Source of the DNA: Bacillus_AB infantis_B
Lineage (GTDB): Bacteria; Bacillota; Bacilli; Bacillales; Cytobacillaceae
DNA length: 64,000 bases
Assembly: GCF_008180445.1 (NCBI RefSeq)
Contig: NZ_VTER01000009.1
Coordinates: 131,573-195,572 of the forward strand
Reading direction: 5' to 3'
Part shown: positions 15,300-24,182 of the stretch, in pieces
How the letters are laid out: each line of letters begins with the position of its first letter
How positions within the stretch are numbered: position 1 is the stretch's first letter
Position numbers and translations under genes: made by a program
The notes under the pieces: generated by a model
What the model was told of the DNA's origin: nothing
Databases searched by the model: none
The model's input: only the letters and a program-made list of their open reading frames with translations

Positions 15300-16547
15300 A
15301 TGAAGGAAAAATTAAAAGCATACCGCTTTCCCATTATCCTGTTTGCTTCAATTATCATTGGAAGCATCATCGGGTTTGTTTTCGGGGAAAAAGCGGAAGT
15401 TATCAAACCGCTTGGGGACTTATTCTTAAATCTCTTATTCATGCTAGTAGTACCGCTCGTCTTTTTCACAATCTCATCGGCTATTGCCAATATGAACAGC
15501 ATGAAGCGGCTCGGAAAAATCATGGGCAGCATGATGGCTGTATTCATTGCTACAGGCATTATTGCCTCCATTGTAATGCTGGTTGCGGTAACAGCCTTCC
15601 CGCCGGCCCAGGGGACTGACATCCCTCTGACACAGCCGGAAAATACAGAAGAGCTGAGCCTGCCCGATCAGTTGGTCAAAACCTTTACTGTGCCTGACTT
15701 TATCGAGCTCTTCTCCCGCAAGAATATGCTCGCTTTAATAGTCTTTTCAGTCCTGGTTGGGGTGGCTTCAGGGCTTACTGGTGAAAAAGGACGCCCTTTC
15801 ACAAAGTTTCTGGTCAGCGGTTCAGAAGTCTTTATGAGGCTGATCAATCTTGTCATGTATTATGCACCCATCGGTCTTGGTGCTTACTTCGCGTCATTGA
15901 TAGGCGTATTCGGACCCGAACTGCTTGGCGATTATGCCCGGGCTGTCATCGTCTATTACCCTGCTGCCATTCTTTATTTCCTGATCGGCTTTACGCTTTA
16001 TGCCTTTATTGCCGGGGGACGCAGAGGAGTGGCCCGCTTTTGGAAAAATATCTTTTCCCCTGCTGCCACCGCTCTTGCCACTGGAAGCAGCGTTGGCTCA
16101 CTGCCTGTTAACCTGCAGGCTGCCAAACGAATCGGCGTGCCTAAAGATATTAGGGAAACCGTTCTTCCGCTCGGCGCAACCATTCATATGGATGGCTCCT
16201 GCCTGGCGGCCATATTGAAGATATCTTTTGTATTCGGCATTTTCAATATGGATTTCACCGGCCTGGACACCTTTTTAACGGCGATCGGCATCTCGCTGCT
16301 TGCAGGGACAGTCATGAGCGGTGTGCCAGGAGGAGGCTTTATTGGCGAGATGATGATCATCACACTTTACGGCCTGCCAATCGAGGCGCTTCCGATCATT
16401 TCAGCAATCGGCGTAGTGGTCGATCCGCCAGCCACTGCAGTCAATGTCACCGGAGATACTGTTTCCAGCATGCTTGTCACCAAACAGCTGGAGGGGAAAG
16501 ACTGGATGGATAAACGCTTTGAAAAAGAAGAGGAAGCTATCATTTAA
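15300..16547 (+). CDS. Dicarboxylate/amino acid:cation symporter (DAACS family)
   Basis: This 415-residue protein has the layout and motifs of the glutamate/aspartate/C4-dicarboxylate symporters (GltP, DctP, GltT): the serine-rich hairpin ATGSSVGSLPV (about 260-270), PLGATIHMDGS (about 288-298), the second hairpin SGVPGGGFIGEMM (about 340-352) and the ion-site helix DPPATAVNVTGDTVSSMLV (about 374-392). In many members the last motif begins DRxRT; here it is DPPAT, so substrate preference may differ. It takes up an acidic amino acid or dicarboxylate with Na+ or H+. It is monocistronic with its own terminator. Confidence 0.9.
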   Translation: MKEKLKAYRFPIILFASIIIGSIIGFVFGEKAEVIKPLGDLFLNLLFMLVVPLVFFTISSAIANMNSMKRLGKIMGSMMAVFIATGIIASIVMLVAVTAFPPAQGTDIPLTQPENTEELSLPDQLVKTFTVPDFIELFSRKNMLALIVFSVLVGVASGLTGEKGRPFTKFLVSGSEVFMRLINLVMYYAPIGLGAYFASLIGVFGPELLGDYARAVIVYYPAAILYFLIGFTLYAFIAGGRRGVARFWKNIFSPAATALATGSSVGSLPVNLQAAKRIGVPKDIRETVLPLGATIHMDGSCLAAILKISFVFGIFNMDFTGLDTFLTAIGISLLAGTVMSGVPGGGFIGEMMIITLYGLPIEALPIISAIGVVVDPPATAVNVTGDTVSSMLVTKQLEGKDWMDKRFEKEEEAII

Positions 16548-16551
16548 CACC

Positions 16552-16580
16552 ATGCCCCCTGAATGAAGGGGGCATTTCTC
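16552..16580 (+). terminator. Terminator after the DAACS symporter gene
   Basis: ATGCCCCCT and AGGGGGCAT pair around a short loop and are followed by TTCTC. It lies 5 bases beyond the stop codon; the T-run is weak. Confidence 0.7.
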
Positions 16581-16618
16581 ATGTTATAATGAACCAAAAA
16601 GTATACAGGAGGTATTCA

Positions 16619-17059
16619 ATGGATTCTATCTTGATTGCAAGCACTGCCGTCCTGATGGACGGCCGCCTGCTCATGATTAAGGAACATAAAAATGAGGCTG
16701 GACCCACCTGGAATTTCCCCTCCGGCCATGTGGAGCCCGGGGAAGATATAATTGCGGCCGCCCGGCGGGAAACAAAAGAAGAAACAGGGCTGGATATTAA
16801 AATTGCGGAATCGGCAGGAATCTTCCAGTTTACCAGCAGGACAGGCCACCCTATTCTCCTTTTTCAATTTCTTGCTGAATTTGCCGGCGGATCTATCAAA
16901 TTAGAAAATGGGATGCCAGAATATAAATGGTTGACAGCTCAGGAGATTCTCAGCATGGACGATAACGGGCTGCGGGAGCCCGGTGTAATCAAGCAAATAA
17001 CCCGCTCTATACTGAAACAAAATTATATCCCTCTCTCTTTCTTTCATACTATCTCTTAA
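16619..17059 (+). CDS. NUDIX hydrolase
   Basis: This encodes 146 residues starting MDSILIASTAVLMDGRLL at ATG 16619, 6 bases after AGGAGG; the longer frame lacks a ribosome site. The NUDIX box G-x5-E-x7-REx2EExG is complete in GHVEPGEDIIAAARRETKEE followed by TG (about 39-61), so the metal-binding glutamates are present. Such enzymes hydrolyse nucleoside diphosphates linked to another moiety; the substrate is not identifiable. The gene stands alone. Confidence 0.88.
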   Translation: MDSILIASTAVLMDGRLLMIKEHKNEAGPTWNFPSGHVEPGEDIIAAARRETKEETGLDIKIAESAGIFQFTSRTGHPILLFQFLAEFAGGSIKLENGMPEYKWLTAQEILSMDDNGLREPGVIKQITRSILKQNYIPLSFFHTIS

Positions 17060-17188
17060 GTTTTACTTTTTTTGGAACTTTTTCTTTATTCAATCGTAAA
17101 AAAAGAAGCATGGGGGCAAGCCGGCCAACTTTGAAACACACATCCTCACATGCGCCGCTTCCTCTAATAATGGAAAGGAGATGAATTC

Positions 17189-17512
17189 ATGAAACGTTTT
17201 GCCATCATCCTTGCTGCTTCCTTCACTATCCAGGCCCTGCTGCTTTTCTCCATTTGGCATTTCTTCTTTTCGGGTTACGGCCTGATTGATTTCTCATTCT
17301 TATTTTCCGCTCTGTGGTTTGCTTTCGTCTTGTTTTTTTCCAGCACAGGCGATGCTTGGACCAACAGAGTCATCGCCAGTTCATTCATGAACCACCGGGA
17401 TACAGGGCACAGGGAAGCCAGAGAAATGTTCCACATCAGAGTCAATCCCCTGCTCGCATCCTCCCTGCTTATGCTTGCTGCTTCCCTTGGAATTTCGTTT
17501 TTGTTTTCTTGA
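17189..17512 (+). CDS. Small membrane protein of unknown function
   Basis: This 107-residue protein has three hydrophobic segments, near residues 4-26, 33-52 and 88-106, with a charged central loop (SSFMNHRDTGHREAREMFHIR). The ATG has AAGGAGATG upstream at a suitable distance. I do not recognise a family. It is a single gene, convergent with the nitronate monooxygenase gene, sharing the strong bidirectional hairpin at 17526-17562. Confidence 0.65.
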   Translation: MKRFAIILAASFTIQALLLFSIWHFFFSGYGLIDFSFLFSALWFAFVLFFSSTGDAWTNRVIASSFMNHRDTGHREAREMFHIRVNPLLASSLLMLAASLGISFLFS

Positions 17513-17525
17513 AAAGAATACAAAT

Positions 17526-17562
17526 AAAGCTTCCGCTGAAATGCGGAAGCTTTATTTATTTT
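17526..17562. terminator. Bidirectional terminator
   Basis: AAAGCTTCCGC and GCGGAAGCTTT pair perfectly around six bases, with ATTTATTTTTT on the plus side and ATTTG on the minus side. It serves the convergent membrane-protein and nitronate monooxygenase genes. Confidence 0.88.
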
Positions 17563-18635
17563 TTGAGAAGACTGTCAGTGCCTGCTATCAGATCTTCCAT
17601 CAGTCTGGCTGCAGGCAATTCCTTAGAAAGAGAAACCGCCTGGCCTGCCCATAATGACATATAATCCTTATTGGCGTCTTTTGCTGCTTTCCTGCGGATC
17701 GGTCCCGTCAGATCATTTTGAACAGGAAAAGGCAGAAGCTCGGCATCCATGTCTTTCATTTCACTGATAAATCTATTCTCCATTCCCCTGGCCAGTTTTC
17801 CGGAAAAAGCTTTTGTAAGGACTGTTTCTTCTCCCTTGCCTTCCAGCACAGCTTCCTTGTAGGCTGGATGGGCACCGCTTTCACTGCAGGGAAGAAAGGC
17901 AGTTCCCAGCTGGACCCCCTGGGCGCCCAGCATAAAGGCGGCTGCGATGCCCCTTGCATCCATGATGCCCCCGGCTGCTATGACGGGAATTTTAACCCGG
18001 TCTGCAACCTGTGGGATAAGGGCCATCGTTCCAATCAAGCCCCTCTCCTCACTATGAAATGTCCCCCTGTGGCCCCCTGCCTCACTGCCCTGGGCCACTA
18101 CAAGATCTGCACCAGCCTCTTCCATTTCTTCTGCTTCCAGAACATTTGTAGCAGTTCCGATAATCACAGTGCCATTCCTATGAAGCTCGGAAACAGCTTC
18201 TCTCTCAGGAATGCCGAATGTAAAGCTGACAATAGGAACCCTAAGCCGCAGGACCGTTTCCAGCTGTTCGCCAAAGAGCTGCCGGCGATCTTTTTCTTTA
18301 TAAGCTGCAGCAGTGCTGATTCCCGGCTCCTGTTGCAGCCCCTCCAGCTTCCGGTACATCCTTTGAAGCTTGTTCTCATCAACCAGAGGATCGGCAGGGA
18401 GAAACAGATTGACTCCATATGGCTCGGCAGTCAATTCCTTTACTTTTTTGATATCTCTTTCCATGTCTTCAGCAGACATATAGCCGGCTCCCATATTTCC
18501 CAGGCCGCCGCTGCCGGATACAGCTGCAATCAGTTCTGGAACAGTAATACCGCCAGCCATGGGTGCCTGGAGAATCGGATATTGGATGCCAAGCCTTTTT
18601 GCAGCTCCGCTCTTCGTCCACTCCAAATTCTTCAC
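17556..18635 (-). CDS. Nitronate monooxygenase (NPD-like FMN enzyme)
   Basis: This protein of about 359 residues is a TIM-barrel FMN oxidoreductase of the class I nitronate monooxygenase group. It shows the N-terminal YPILQAPMAGGITVPELIAAV pattern in part (QAPMAGG and AAVSGSGGLGNMGAGYM), the catalytic GSEAGGHRG loop (about 180-188), and the phosphate-binding IPVIAAGGIMDARGIAAA strand. These enzymes oxidise alkyl nitronates such as propionate 3-nitronate. The start is ambiguous: GTG 18635 is the frame start, and a TTG three codons later is better placed behind an AGGTGA site. It lies next to a thioredoxin-like gene on the same strand, 8 bases apart. Confidence 0.85.
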   Translation of the reverse strand: MKNLEWTKSGAAKRLGIQYPILQAPMAGGITVPELIAAVSGSGGLGNMGAGYMSAEDMERDIKKVKELTAEPYGVNLFLPADPLVDENKLQRMYRKLEGLQQEPGISTAAAYKEKDRRQLFGEQLETVLRLRVPIVSFTFGIPEREAVSELHRNGTVIIGTATNVLEAEEMEEAGADLVVAQGSEAGGHRGTFHSEERGLIGTMALIPQVADRVKIPVIAAGGIMDARGIAAAFMLGAQGVQLGTAFLPCSESGAHPAYKEAVLEGKGEETVLTKAFSGKLARGMENRFISEMKDMDAELLPFPVQNDLTGPIRRKAAKDANKDYMSLWAGQAVSLSKELPAARLMEDLIAGTDSLLKK

Positions 18636-18643
18636 CTGCTTTG

Positions 18644-19192
18644 TTAAAGTTTAGCTATAATACTTGCTGCCACATCATGCCAGACCTGTTCATCTTCCTG
18701 GTATGCCGCTTTCATCTTTTTGAACATGTTGCCTTGCTTTTCTTTGAAATCTTCACTGTCAGCTGGCGGAAGCTGGGCCCGTTCCTTGTCGACAAAGCTC
18801 TGCACTGTTTCTGCCCGCGGCCCCCATACGGCCTTTTCCTGTCCGTCTCCATCGATAAAAATGAAAATAGGGATCGAACGGGCTGTCCCGTTAGTTAAAT
18901 ACTGATCCATCAGCTCAAGATTTTCATCCCGCAGAACGAACCTTGTCTCCATATCCGTCTCTCTTGCTATATGCATAAGGATCGGAATATTAAGCATCGC
19001 ATCCCCGCACCAGTCTTCTGTCAGGACAATCACTTTCAACCCTTTTTCCTTCACAGGCACCAGCTTGGCCTTTTCCTCTTCTGTAAGAGAAAATTTGCTG
19101 TCTATGCTTTCCATCTCCTGCTTATTAACACTCATGCCTTCCACATATTCAGAGAAGGTCAGTCCCTTCGCATACCAGTCCTTCAATTCCAT
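18644..19192 (-). CDS. Thioredoxin-like protein with single-Cys WCGD motif
   Basis: This encodes 182 residues from ATG 19192, preceded by GGAAGTG at about 6 bases. The fold looks thioredoxin-like: strand VIVLTEDWCGDAMLNIPIL, then a cis-proline position in ARSIPIFIFID. The usual CxxC is WCGDA, so only one cysteine remains; the family is probably the Thioredoxin_9 group, many of which are not classical disulfide reductases. The C-terminal ~50 residues are helical and charged. It may be cotranscribed with the nitronate monooxygenase gene downstream. Confidence 0.8.
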   Translation of the reverse strand: MELKDWYAKGLTFSEYVEGMSVNKQEMESIDSKFSLTEEEKAKLVPVKEKGLKVIVLTEDWCGDAMLNIPILMHIARETDMETRFVLRDENLELMDQYLTNGTARSIPIFIFIDGDGQEKAVWGPRAETVQSFVDKERAQLPPADSEDFKEKQGNMFKKMKAAYQEDEQVWHDVAASIIAKL

Positions 19193-19356
19193 ATAAAACA
19201 CTTCCTTTTTTATCAATATTGATCAATCGGCTATTGCATCTCTTATTTATTCTCTGTGAATACAGTACAATCCTTTTTTTGCCGGACTTTGCCGCATTTC
19301 ATCCTTTCCTGGGAAATAAAGAGGAAGTTTGTCTAAATGGGCCAGCAAATTTCCCC

Positions 19357-19390
19357 ATAATAAATAGAAACCGCTGGAATTCCCCAGCGG
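19357..19390 (-). terminator. Terminator of the gatCAB operon
   Basis: CCGCTGG and CCAGCGG pair around GGAATT; on the minus strand the hairpin is followed by TTTCTATTTATT. It lies 9 bases beyond the gatB stop. Confidence 0.8.
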
Positions 19391-19398
19391 CTTATTTT

Positions 19399-20826
19399 CT
19401 ATCGTTTTGTTATTTCCTGCATCAGCAGCTTGTTGATCATCTGTGGATTAGCCTGTCCCTTGGAGGCCTTCATGATCTGCCCGACCAGGAACCCGGTTGC
19501 TTTTTGTTTGCCTGCCTTAAAGTCTTCGATCGATTGCGGATTTGCATCAAGTGCATCTGTCACATATTGAAGGAGCGCTCCTTCGTCAGAAATCTGGACG
19601 AGACCCTTCTCCTTGACGATGGCTTCCGCGGTCCCGCCATTTTCGATGAGCTCCTTGAAGACCTTTTTAGCGATTTTGCTGGAGATTGTCCCGTTTTCAA
19701 TCAGCTTGATCATCCCGGCCAGGTTCTTCGGTGTCAGCTTTACATCAGCCAGCTCTTTCTGCTCAGCATTCAAGTAGGCAGACACTTCACCCATCAGCCA
19801 GTTTGATGCCTGCTTGGCGTCCGCTCCTGCTTCGACCGCTGCCTCGAAGAAGTCAGCTGTCTCCTTTGTTACCGTCAGGACTGCAGCATCATAAGCAGGG
19901 AGGCCCAGCTCTTCTGCATAACGCTTCTGCCTCGCGTCCGGCAGCTCCGGAATCCCGGCGCGGATCCGGTCCTTCCACTCCTGGTCAATGTAAATGTCCG
20001 TCAGATCAGGTTCAGGGAAATAGCGGTAATCATCAGAGCCCTCTTTTACACGCATAAGCAGGGTCGTATTAGTAGACTCATCATAGCGGCGGGTTTCCTG
20101 CTGGATCGTACCTCCGGCAAGAAGCACCTCCTCCTGGCGCTTTGCTTCATACTCAATCCCTTTTCTGACAAAGTTGAAAGAGTTCAGGTTTTTCAGCTCG
20201 GTCTTGGTGCCGAATTCCTCCTGGCCAACTGGCCTGATGGAAATATTCGCATCACATCTGAGCGATCCTTCTTCCATTTTACAATCAGAAACACCCGTAT
20301 ATTGGATGATGCTTTTCAGTTTTTCGAGATAAGCATAGGCTTCATTGGCTGTCCTGATATCAGGCTCTGACACGATTTCGATCAGCGGGGTTCCCTGGCG
20401 GTTGTAATCGCAGAGGGAATAGCCTTTTTCATGATTCAGCTTGCCGGCATCCTCCTCCAGATGGATCCGGGTGATGCCAATTTTTTTCTTATATCCGTCC
20501 ACTTCGATTTCAATCCAGCCATGTTCACCGATCGGCTTATCAAATTGTGAGATCTGATAGGCCTTTGGATTATCCGGATAAAAATAGTTTTTGCGGTCGA
20601 ATTTCGTTACATCGGCAATTTGGCAGTTCAGCGCCATGCTCGCTTTCATCCCGTAATCGACCACTTTCCGGTTAAGCACCGGCAGCACACCGGGATAGCC
20701 GAGTTCCACAACGCTTGTGTTTGTATTGGGTTCCGCCCCGAAATGGTTCGGGCTCGCGGAAAAGATTTTCGAATCTGTTTTTAATTCAACATGGACCTCA
20801 AGTCCAATAACCGTTTCATAGTTCAT
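19399..20826 (-). CDS. gatB: Asp/Glu-tRNA(Asn/Gln) amidotransferase subunit B
   Basis: This encodes 475 residues from ATG 20826, starting MNYETVIGLEVHVELKTDSK, with a GGGGGA site upstream; the frame continues further upstream into gatA without support. GatB binds the mischarged Glu-tRNA(Gln) and activates the glutamate with ATP for amidation. Typical features are GLEVHVEL, the DRKNYFYPDNPKAYQISQFD region and the C-terminal tRNA-binding GatB/YqeY helical domain (about 330-475). It is the last gene of gatCAB, 13 bases after gatA, and is followed by a terminator. Confidence 0.97.
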   Translation of the reverse strand: MNYETVIGLEVHVELKTDSKIFSASPNHFGAEPNTNTSVVELGYPGVLPVLNRKVVDYGMKASMALNCQIADVTKFDRKNYFYPDNPKAYQISQFDKPIGEHGWIEIEVDGYKKKIGITRIHLEEDAGKLNHEKGYSLCDYNRQGTPLIEIVSEPDIRTANEAYAYLEKLKSIIQYTGVSDCKMEEGSLRCDANISIRPVGQEEFGTKTELKNLNSFNFVRKGIEYEAKRQEEVLLAGGTIQQETRRYDESTNTTLLMRVKEGSDDYRYFPEPDLTDIYIDQEWKDRIRAGIPELPDARQKRYAEELGLPAYDAAVLTVTKETADFFEAAVEAGADAKQASNWLMGEVSAYLNAEQKELADVKLTPKNLAGMIKLIENGTISSKIAKKVFKELIENGGTAEAIVKEKGLVQISDEGALLQYVTDALDANPQSIEDFKAGKQKATGFLVGQIMKASKGQANPQMINKLLMQEITKR

Positions 20827-20839
20827 GTCTGTTTCCCCC

Positions 20840-22297
20840 TTACAATCCCGGCTTTTGCTTATGGAAGTCAGTTGCCTGCTCAAAGGCATGGGCTGTTTTG
20901 TAGATCGTGCTCTCGTCGAAATACTTGCCGATGATCTGCAGTCCGAGCGGCATGCCATTCGAATATCCGCACGGAACCGAAATGGCAGGCGTACCGGCCA
21001 GGTTAACAGGGATAGTTAATATATCATTGGCATACATAGTCAGCGGATCGTCTATATTCTCCCCGATATTGAATGCCGGAGTCGGCGCTGTAGGCCCGAT
21101 GATGACATCATAAGATTGAAATACCTCTTCAAAGTCCTTTTTAATCAAAGTGCGGACCTTTTGTGCTTTTTTATAATAAGCATCATAATAGCCTGAGCTT
21201 AAGGCGAAGGTTCCGAGCATGATCCTTCTTTTCACCTCATCGCCGAAGCCCTGGGCGCGCGACTTTTTGTAGAGCTCCATCAATGTTTCCGCATCCGGAG
21301 AGCGGTAGCCGTATCTGACACCGTCAAAGCGGGCAAGATTGGCGGACGCTTCTGATGATGAAAGCAGATAATAGGCAGCCAGAACATACTTGGAATGCGG
21401 GAGGGATACTTCCTCCCATACAGCTCCAAGATTCTCCAGCACCTTAAGCGCATCGAGGACAGACTGGCGGACTTCTTCATCCACACCTTCAGCAAGGTAC
21501 TCTTTTGGCACAGCGATTCGCAGACCCTTCACATCTCCGGTCAGGGCGCTGGCGTAATGATCGACAGGAACATCTGCTGAGGTAGAATCATTCGGGTCCA
21601 GCCCGGAAATCGCCTGAAGAAGGTAAGCATTATCTTCAACATTCCTGGTTATTGGGCCGATCTGATCAAGGGATGAGGCAAACGCAACAAGACCGAACCG
21701 GGAAACACGACCATAGGTAGGTTTTAACCCAACCACTCCGCAGTAGGAAGCAGGCTGTCTGATGGATCCCCCTGTATCTGACCCAAGGGCAAAAGGCACT
21801 TCTCCTGCTGCGACCGCTGCAGCCGAGCCGCCTGAAGAGCCGCCTGGCACTTTCTCAAGATTCCATGGATTGCGGACATTTCCGAATCCTGAGTTCTCGT
21901 TTGAGGAACCCATCGCGAATTCATCCATATTCAGTTTTCCAATCGTGATGGTTTCGGCATTATGTAAATGATTCATAACAGTCGCATTATAGATCGGGTC
22001 GAAATCTTCGAGGATCTTGCTGGCACTGGTGGTTCTCAGCCCTTTTGTGACAATATTATCTTTAATTCCGATCGGCATGCCAAAAAGGAGGCCCTTCGAC
22101 TCTTCCGTGCCCAGCTTTTCGTCTAAGTGCTTTGCCTGCCGCCGTGCTTCTTCTTCATTCAAGGTCAGGAATGCCCCCACCTGGCTGTCTACTTCCCCAA
22201 TCCGTTTAAAAGACTGCTCAACCAGATCAGTTACGGAAATTTCTTTTTTATGTAAAAGTTCATGGAGCTCTGAAACTTTATGATCAAACAAACTCAT
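20840..22297 (-). CDS. gatA: Asp/Glu-tRNA(Asn/Gln) amidotransferase subunit A
   Basis: This 485-residue protein is the glutaminase subunit that releases ammonia from glutamine for transfer to the tRNA-bound substrate. The amidase-signature triad is intact: Lys79 in GIKDN, cis-Ser154 in PGGSSGGS and nucleophile Ser178 in GSDTGGS. Length equals the family norm. It lies between gatC (11 bases upstream) and gatB, and the three are certainly one operon. Organisms with GatCAB usually lack glutaminyl-tRNA synthetase, which is typical of Bacillaceae. Confidence 0.98.
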   Translation of the reverse strand: MSLFDHKVSELHELLHKKEISVTDLVEQSFKRIGEVDSQVGAFLTLNEEEARRQAKHLDEKLGTEESKGLLFGMPIGIKDNIVTKGLRTTSASKILEDFDPIYNATVMNHLHNAETITIGKLNMDEFAMGSSNENSGFGNVRNPWNLEKVPGGSSGGSAAAVAAGEVPFALGSDTGGSIRQPASYCGVVGLKPTYGRVSRFGLVAFASSLDQIGPITRNVEDNAYLLQAISGLDPNDSTSADVPVDHYASALTGDVKGLRIAVPKEYLAEGVDEEVRQSVLDALKVLENLGAVWEEVSLPHSKYVLAAYYLLSSSEASANLARFDGVRYGYRSPDAETLMELYKKSRAQGFGDEVKRRIMLGTFALSSGYYDAYYKKAQKVRTLIKKDFEEVFQSYDVIIGPTAPTPAFNIGENIDDPLTMYANDILTIPVNLAGTPAISVPCGYSNGMPLGLQIIGKYFDESTIYKTAHAFEQATDFHKQKPGL

Positions 22298-22308
22298 TTG
22301 TCTTCCCC

Positions 22309-22599
22309 CTATTCCAGTATGGATGGCACCTTGATTTGCCCATCCTGGTGGTCCGGCGCGTTTTTCAGCACTTCCTCCTGCGGCAGCCCTTTTTTCGCGA
22401 TATCTTCCCGGAATACATTCTTGATATCCAGTACATGGGAAGTCGGCTCAACCTTCTCTGTATCCAGTTCATTAAGCTGCTCCGCAAAAGAAAGCATTTT
22501 TTCAAGCTCTTTTTGCATCCGCGCTGCTTCCTCATCCGATATCTCCAGACGTGCCAGGTGGGCTACATGCCTGACCTGATCTTCTGATATTCTAGACAT
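22309..22599 (-). CDS. gatC: Asp/Glu-tRNA(Asn/Gln) amidotransferase subunit C
   Basis: This encodes 96 residues from ATG 22599, starting MSRISEDQVRHVAHLARLEI, preceded by GGAGGTGAC; the frame upstream is not supported. GatC is a short helical belt that wraps GatA and stabilises the GatA-GatB complex. The conserved core HLARLEIS and the C-terminal VPSILE/R-type ending are present. It heads the gatCAB operon. Confidence 0.96.
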   Translation of the reverse strand: MSRISEDQVRHVAHLARLEISDEEAARMQKELEKMLSFAEQLNELDTEKVEPTSHVLDIKNVFREDIAKKGLPQEEVLKNAPDHQDGQIKVPSILE

Positions 22600-22714
22600 C
22601 TCTGTCACCTCCAAATATTTTAAAAATGCTATAAGTATAGATAGAATCATATCAGACTCCAGCGCTTTAAAGCAATTGCCGAAAGTGGGGGAAAATATGA
22701 GGCGGCAGTGAAAA

Positions 22715-22745
22715 GCTAAGGCGCCTCGATATCCCGGACGCCTTT
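22715..22745 (-). terminator. Possible weak terminator after the MFS gene
   Basis: AAGGCG and CGCCTT arms pair around a long loop, followed on the minus strand by AGCTTTTC. The stem is short and the T-run poor, so this is tentative. Confidence 0.35.
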
Positions 22746-22758
22746 ACCATTGTTCTAA

Positions 22759-24018
22759 TTATTGCATTCGTCCGGTTTTATCCTGTATCTTCCTGTCCGG
22801 ATGACTTGGACACTCTGCACTGTTCGCATAGCGGCCGGCCATCCATAGGAAAATCAGGACCGGTACAGTAAGCAGACCGGTTGCAAATAATCCGGCCTGG
22901 ACGGAAATCGAAAACGCGATCCAGCCAACAAGCGGCCCTCCTGCAATCTGTCCGATGGCATCAAGCTGTCCGAAAAGCGAAAGCATGGTGGCCCTTCCCT
23001 TCGGCTCCAGCTTTTGATTAAGCCAGATGCTGTAAAGCGGGCTGTTAAGGCCTCTCAGTGTAAAACTGATCCAATAAGAGGCAAGGGCAAGCCAAATCTC
23101 CCCGCTAAGCGCAAAAATCAGTGTGCTGGCCGTGAGAGCCCCGTTCACGAAGAGCAGCAGGCGGACATATGTCTGCTCCCCATCCCCATTCAGCCTTCTG
23201 CTGATCCACTCGACCACCCCAATGTTCAGGAGCAATGCAATTCCATTGATCAATCCGAACCAGAGAACTGCAGAGCTCCCGGCAAGCTGAATATCACCCA
23301 GAAAATGGGCAGCCCACAGCCGGTCGAAACCTTCGCTTGCGAGCCCCCACATAAGGGCAATGCCTGCCATGCCGGCAAGAACCGGATGGCCCTTCACTGT
23401 CCTGTATCCTTTGTGTATGGCCCCGGCAAGCTGCCGAAGCTGGGATGATTCTTCACGCTCCAGCTTTTCAAACCGTTCTTCAGGCATCCGGAACCAGAGC
23501 CAGACAGCCAATATAATGAAAGAACCGCCCGCAATCAGAATCGCTGCCTGAACAGAAAAGAGCATGGATATAATCACACTTGCCATGATGCCGGCAATTT
23601 TGCCGATATTGGCAATCTGAGATCCTTTTAGAAAAAGCTTATCCAGACCTTTCCCTTCCACTTCGTCGGCAATCCACGCTTCTTCAGCACCGCTGAGAAA
23701 CGTGTAGCCAAGGCCCCAGACAGCATAAGCTGATGCGATTCCCCAGAATGCTGGCACCGACCCTTCCAGAAGATGGGCCAGTCCGAGCAGGATCGTTCCG
23801 ATGATGACGGATTTCTTCCTGCTGACATGATCGGCTATGACTCCTGTCGGCACCTCAAACAGCACAATGGACAATTCCATAATTGTCCCGATCAGGACAA
23901 GCTGGAGCGGGTTCAGCCCAGCATCCACAACAAAATAAATCGCATTTACGGTAAAAATGACTTGAAATAAAAACGCCCGAATTCCCGTGAGCCTATAATA
24001 TACTTTTTTTGCCTCCAT
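22759..24018 (-). CDS. MFS transporter, probable drug exporter
   Basis: This 419-residue protein has about 12 membrane helices and the major facilitator layout, with the motif A-type loop GVIADHVSRKKS after helix 2 (about 59-70) and a central loop EERFEKLEREESSQ. It resembles exporters of the DHA3 or tetracycline/macrolide type more than nutrient permeases; the substrate is unknown. ATG 24018 has GGAGG 7 bases upstream, outside any hairpin. Its leader region carries an 8-codon peptide with a perfect ribosome site and then a terminator hairpin, the arrangement of antibiotic-inducible attenuation. That supports a resistance role. Confidence 0.85.
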   Translation of the reverse strand: MEAKKVYYRLTGIRAFLFQVIFTVNAIYFVVDAGLNPLQLVLIGTIMELSIVLFEVPTGVIADHVSRKKSVIIGTILLGLAHLLEGSVPAFWGIASAYAVWGLGYTFLSGAEEAWIADEVEGKGLDKLFLKGSQIANIGKIAGIMASVIISMLFSVQAAILIAGGSFIILAVWLWFRMPEERFEKLEREESSQLRQLAGAIHKGYRTVKGHPVLAGMAGIALMWGLASEGFDRLWAAHFLGDIQLAGSSAVLWFGLINGIALLLNIGVVEWISRRLNGDGEQTYVRLLLFVNGALTASTLIFALSGEIWLALASYWISFTLRGLNSPLYSIWLNQKLEPKGRATMLSLFGQLDAIGQIAGGPLVGWIAFSISVQAGLFATGLLTVPVLIFLWMAGRYANSAECPSHPDRKIQDKTGRMQ

Positions 24019-24040
24019 CGCCCTTCCTCCGCTTCTCCTT

Positions 24041-24101
24041 CTTCATAAAAACTAAGAAAGTCTGAAACGGAGATCCCGTGACAAGCTCCCCGTCCCAGAC
24101 T
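24041..24101 (-). terminator. Attenuator terminator in the MFS leader
   Basis: On the minus strand a 14-bp stem (5' arm 24088-24101, 3' arm 24059-24072; AGTCTG pairs with CAGACT, with G-T wobbles and ACGG/CCGT-type pairs above) is followed by a U-rich tract (CTTTCTTAGTTTTT). The 5' arm starts inside the stop codon of the leader peptide, so a ribosome held on the leader would block hairpin formation. Confidence 0.7.
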
Positions 24102-24126
24102 AGGAAACAAGCACCTCGATTGTCAT
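24100..24126 (-). CDS. Leader peptide MTIEVLVS before the MFS gene
   Basis: ATG 24126 follows AAGGAGGAG at 6 bases, a near-perfect ribosome site, and opens an 8-codon frame encoding MTIEVLVS that ends in TAG at 24100-24102. The stop overlaps the 5' arm of a terminator hairpin that precedes the MFS transporter gene by about 40 bases. A strong ribosome site for so short a frame is hard to explain except as a regulatory leader, as known for bmrCD, cat86 and erm genes. Stalling by a drug-bound ribosome would permit readthrough. This is inference from layout. Confidence 0.65.
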   Translation of the reverse strand: MTIEVLVS

Positions 24127-24182
24127 ATTGAACTCCTCCTTGCATGCTGGCATCTGCTGCCTGATAAAACTATTTTACGGGC

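Noticed and set aside
20827..20958. Extended N-terminus of gatB
   Set aside because: The upstream frame lies within gatA; the start MNYETVIGLE at 20826 matches the family and has a ribosome site.
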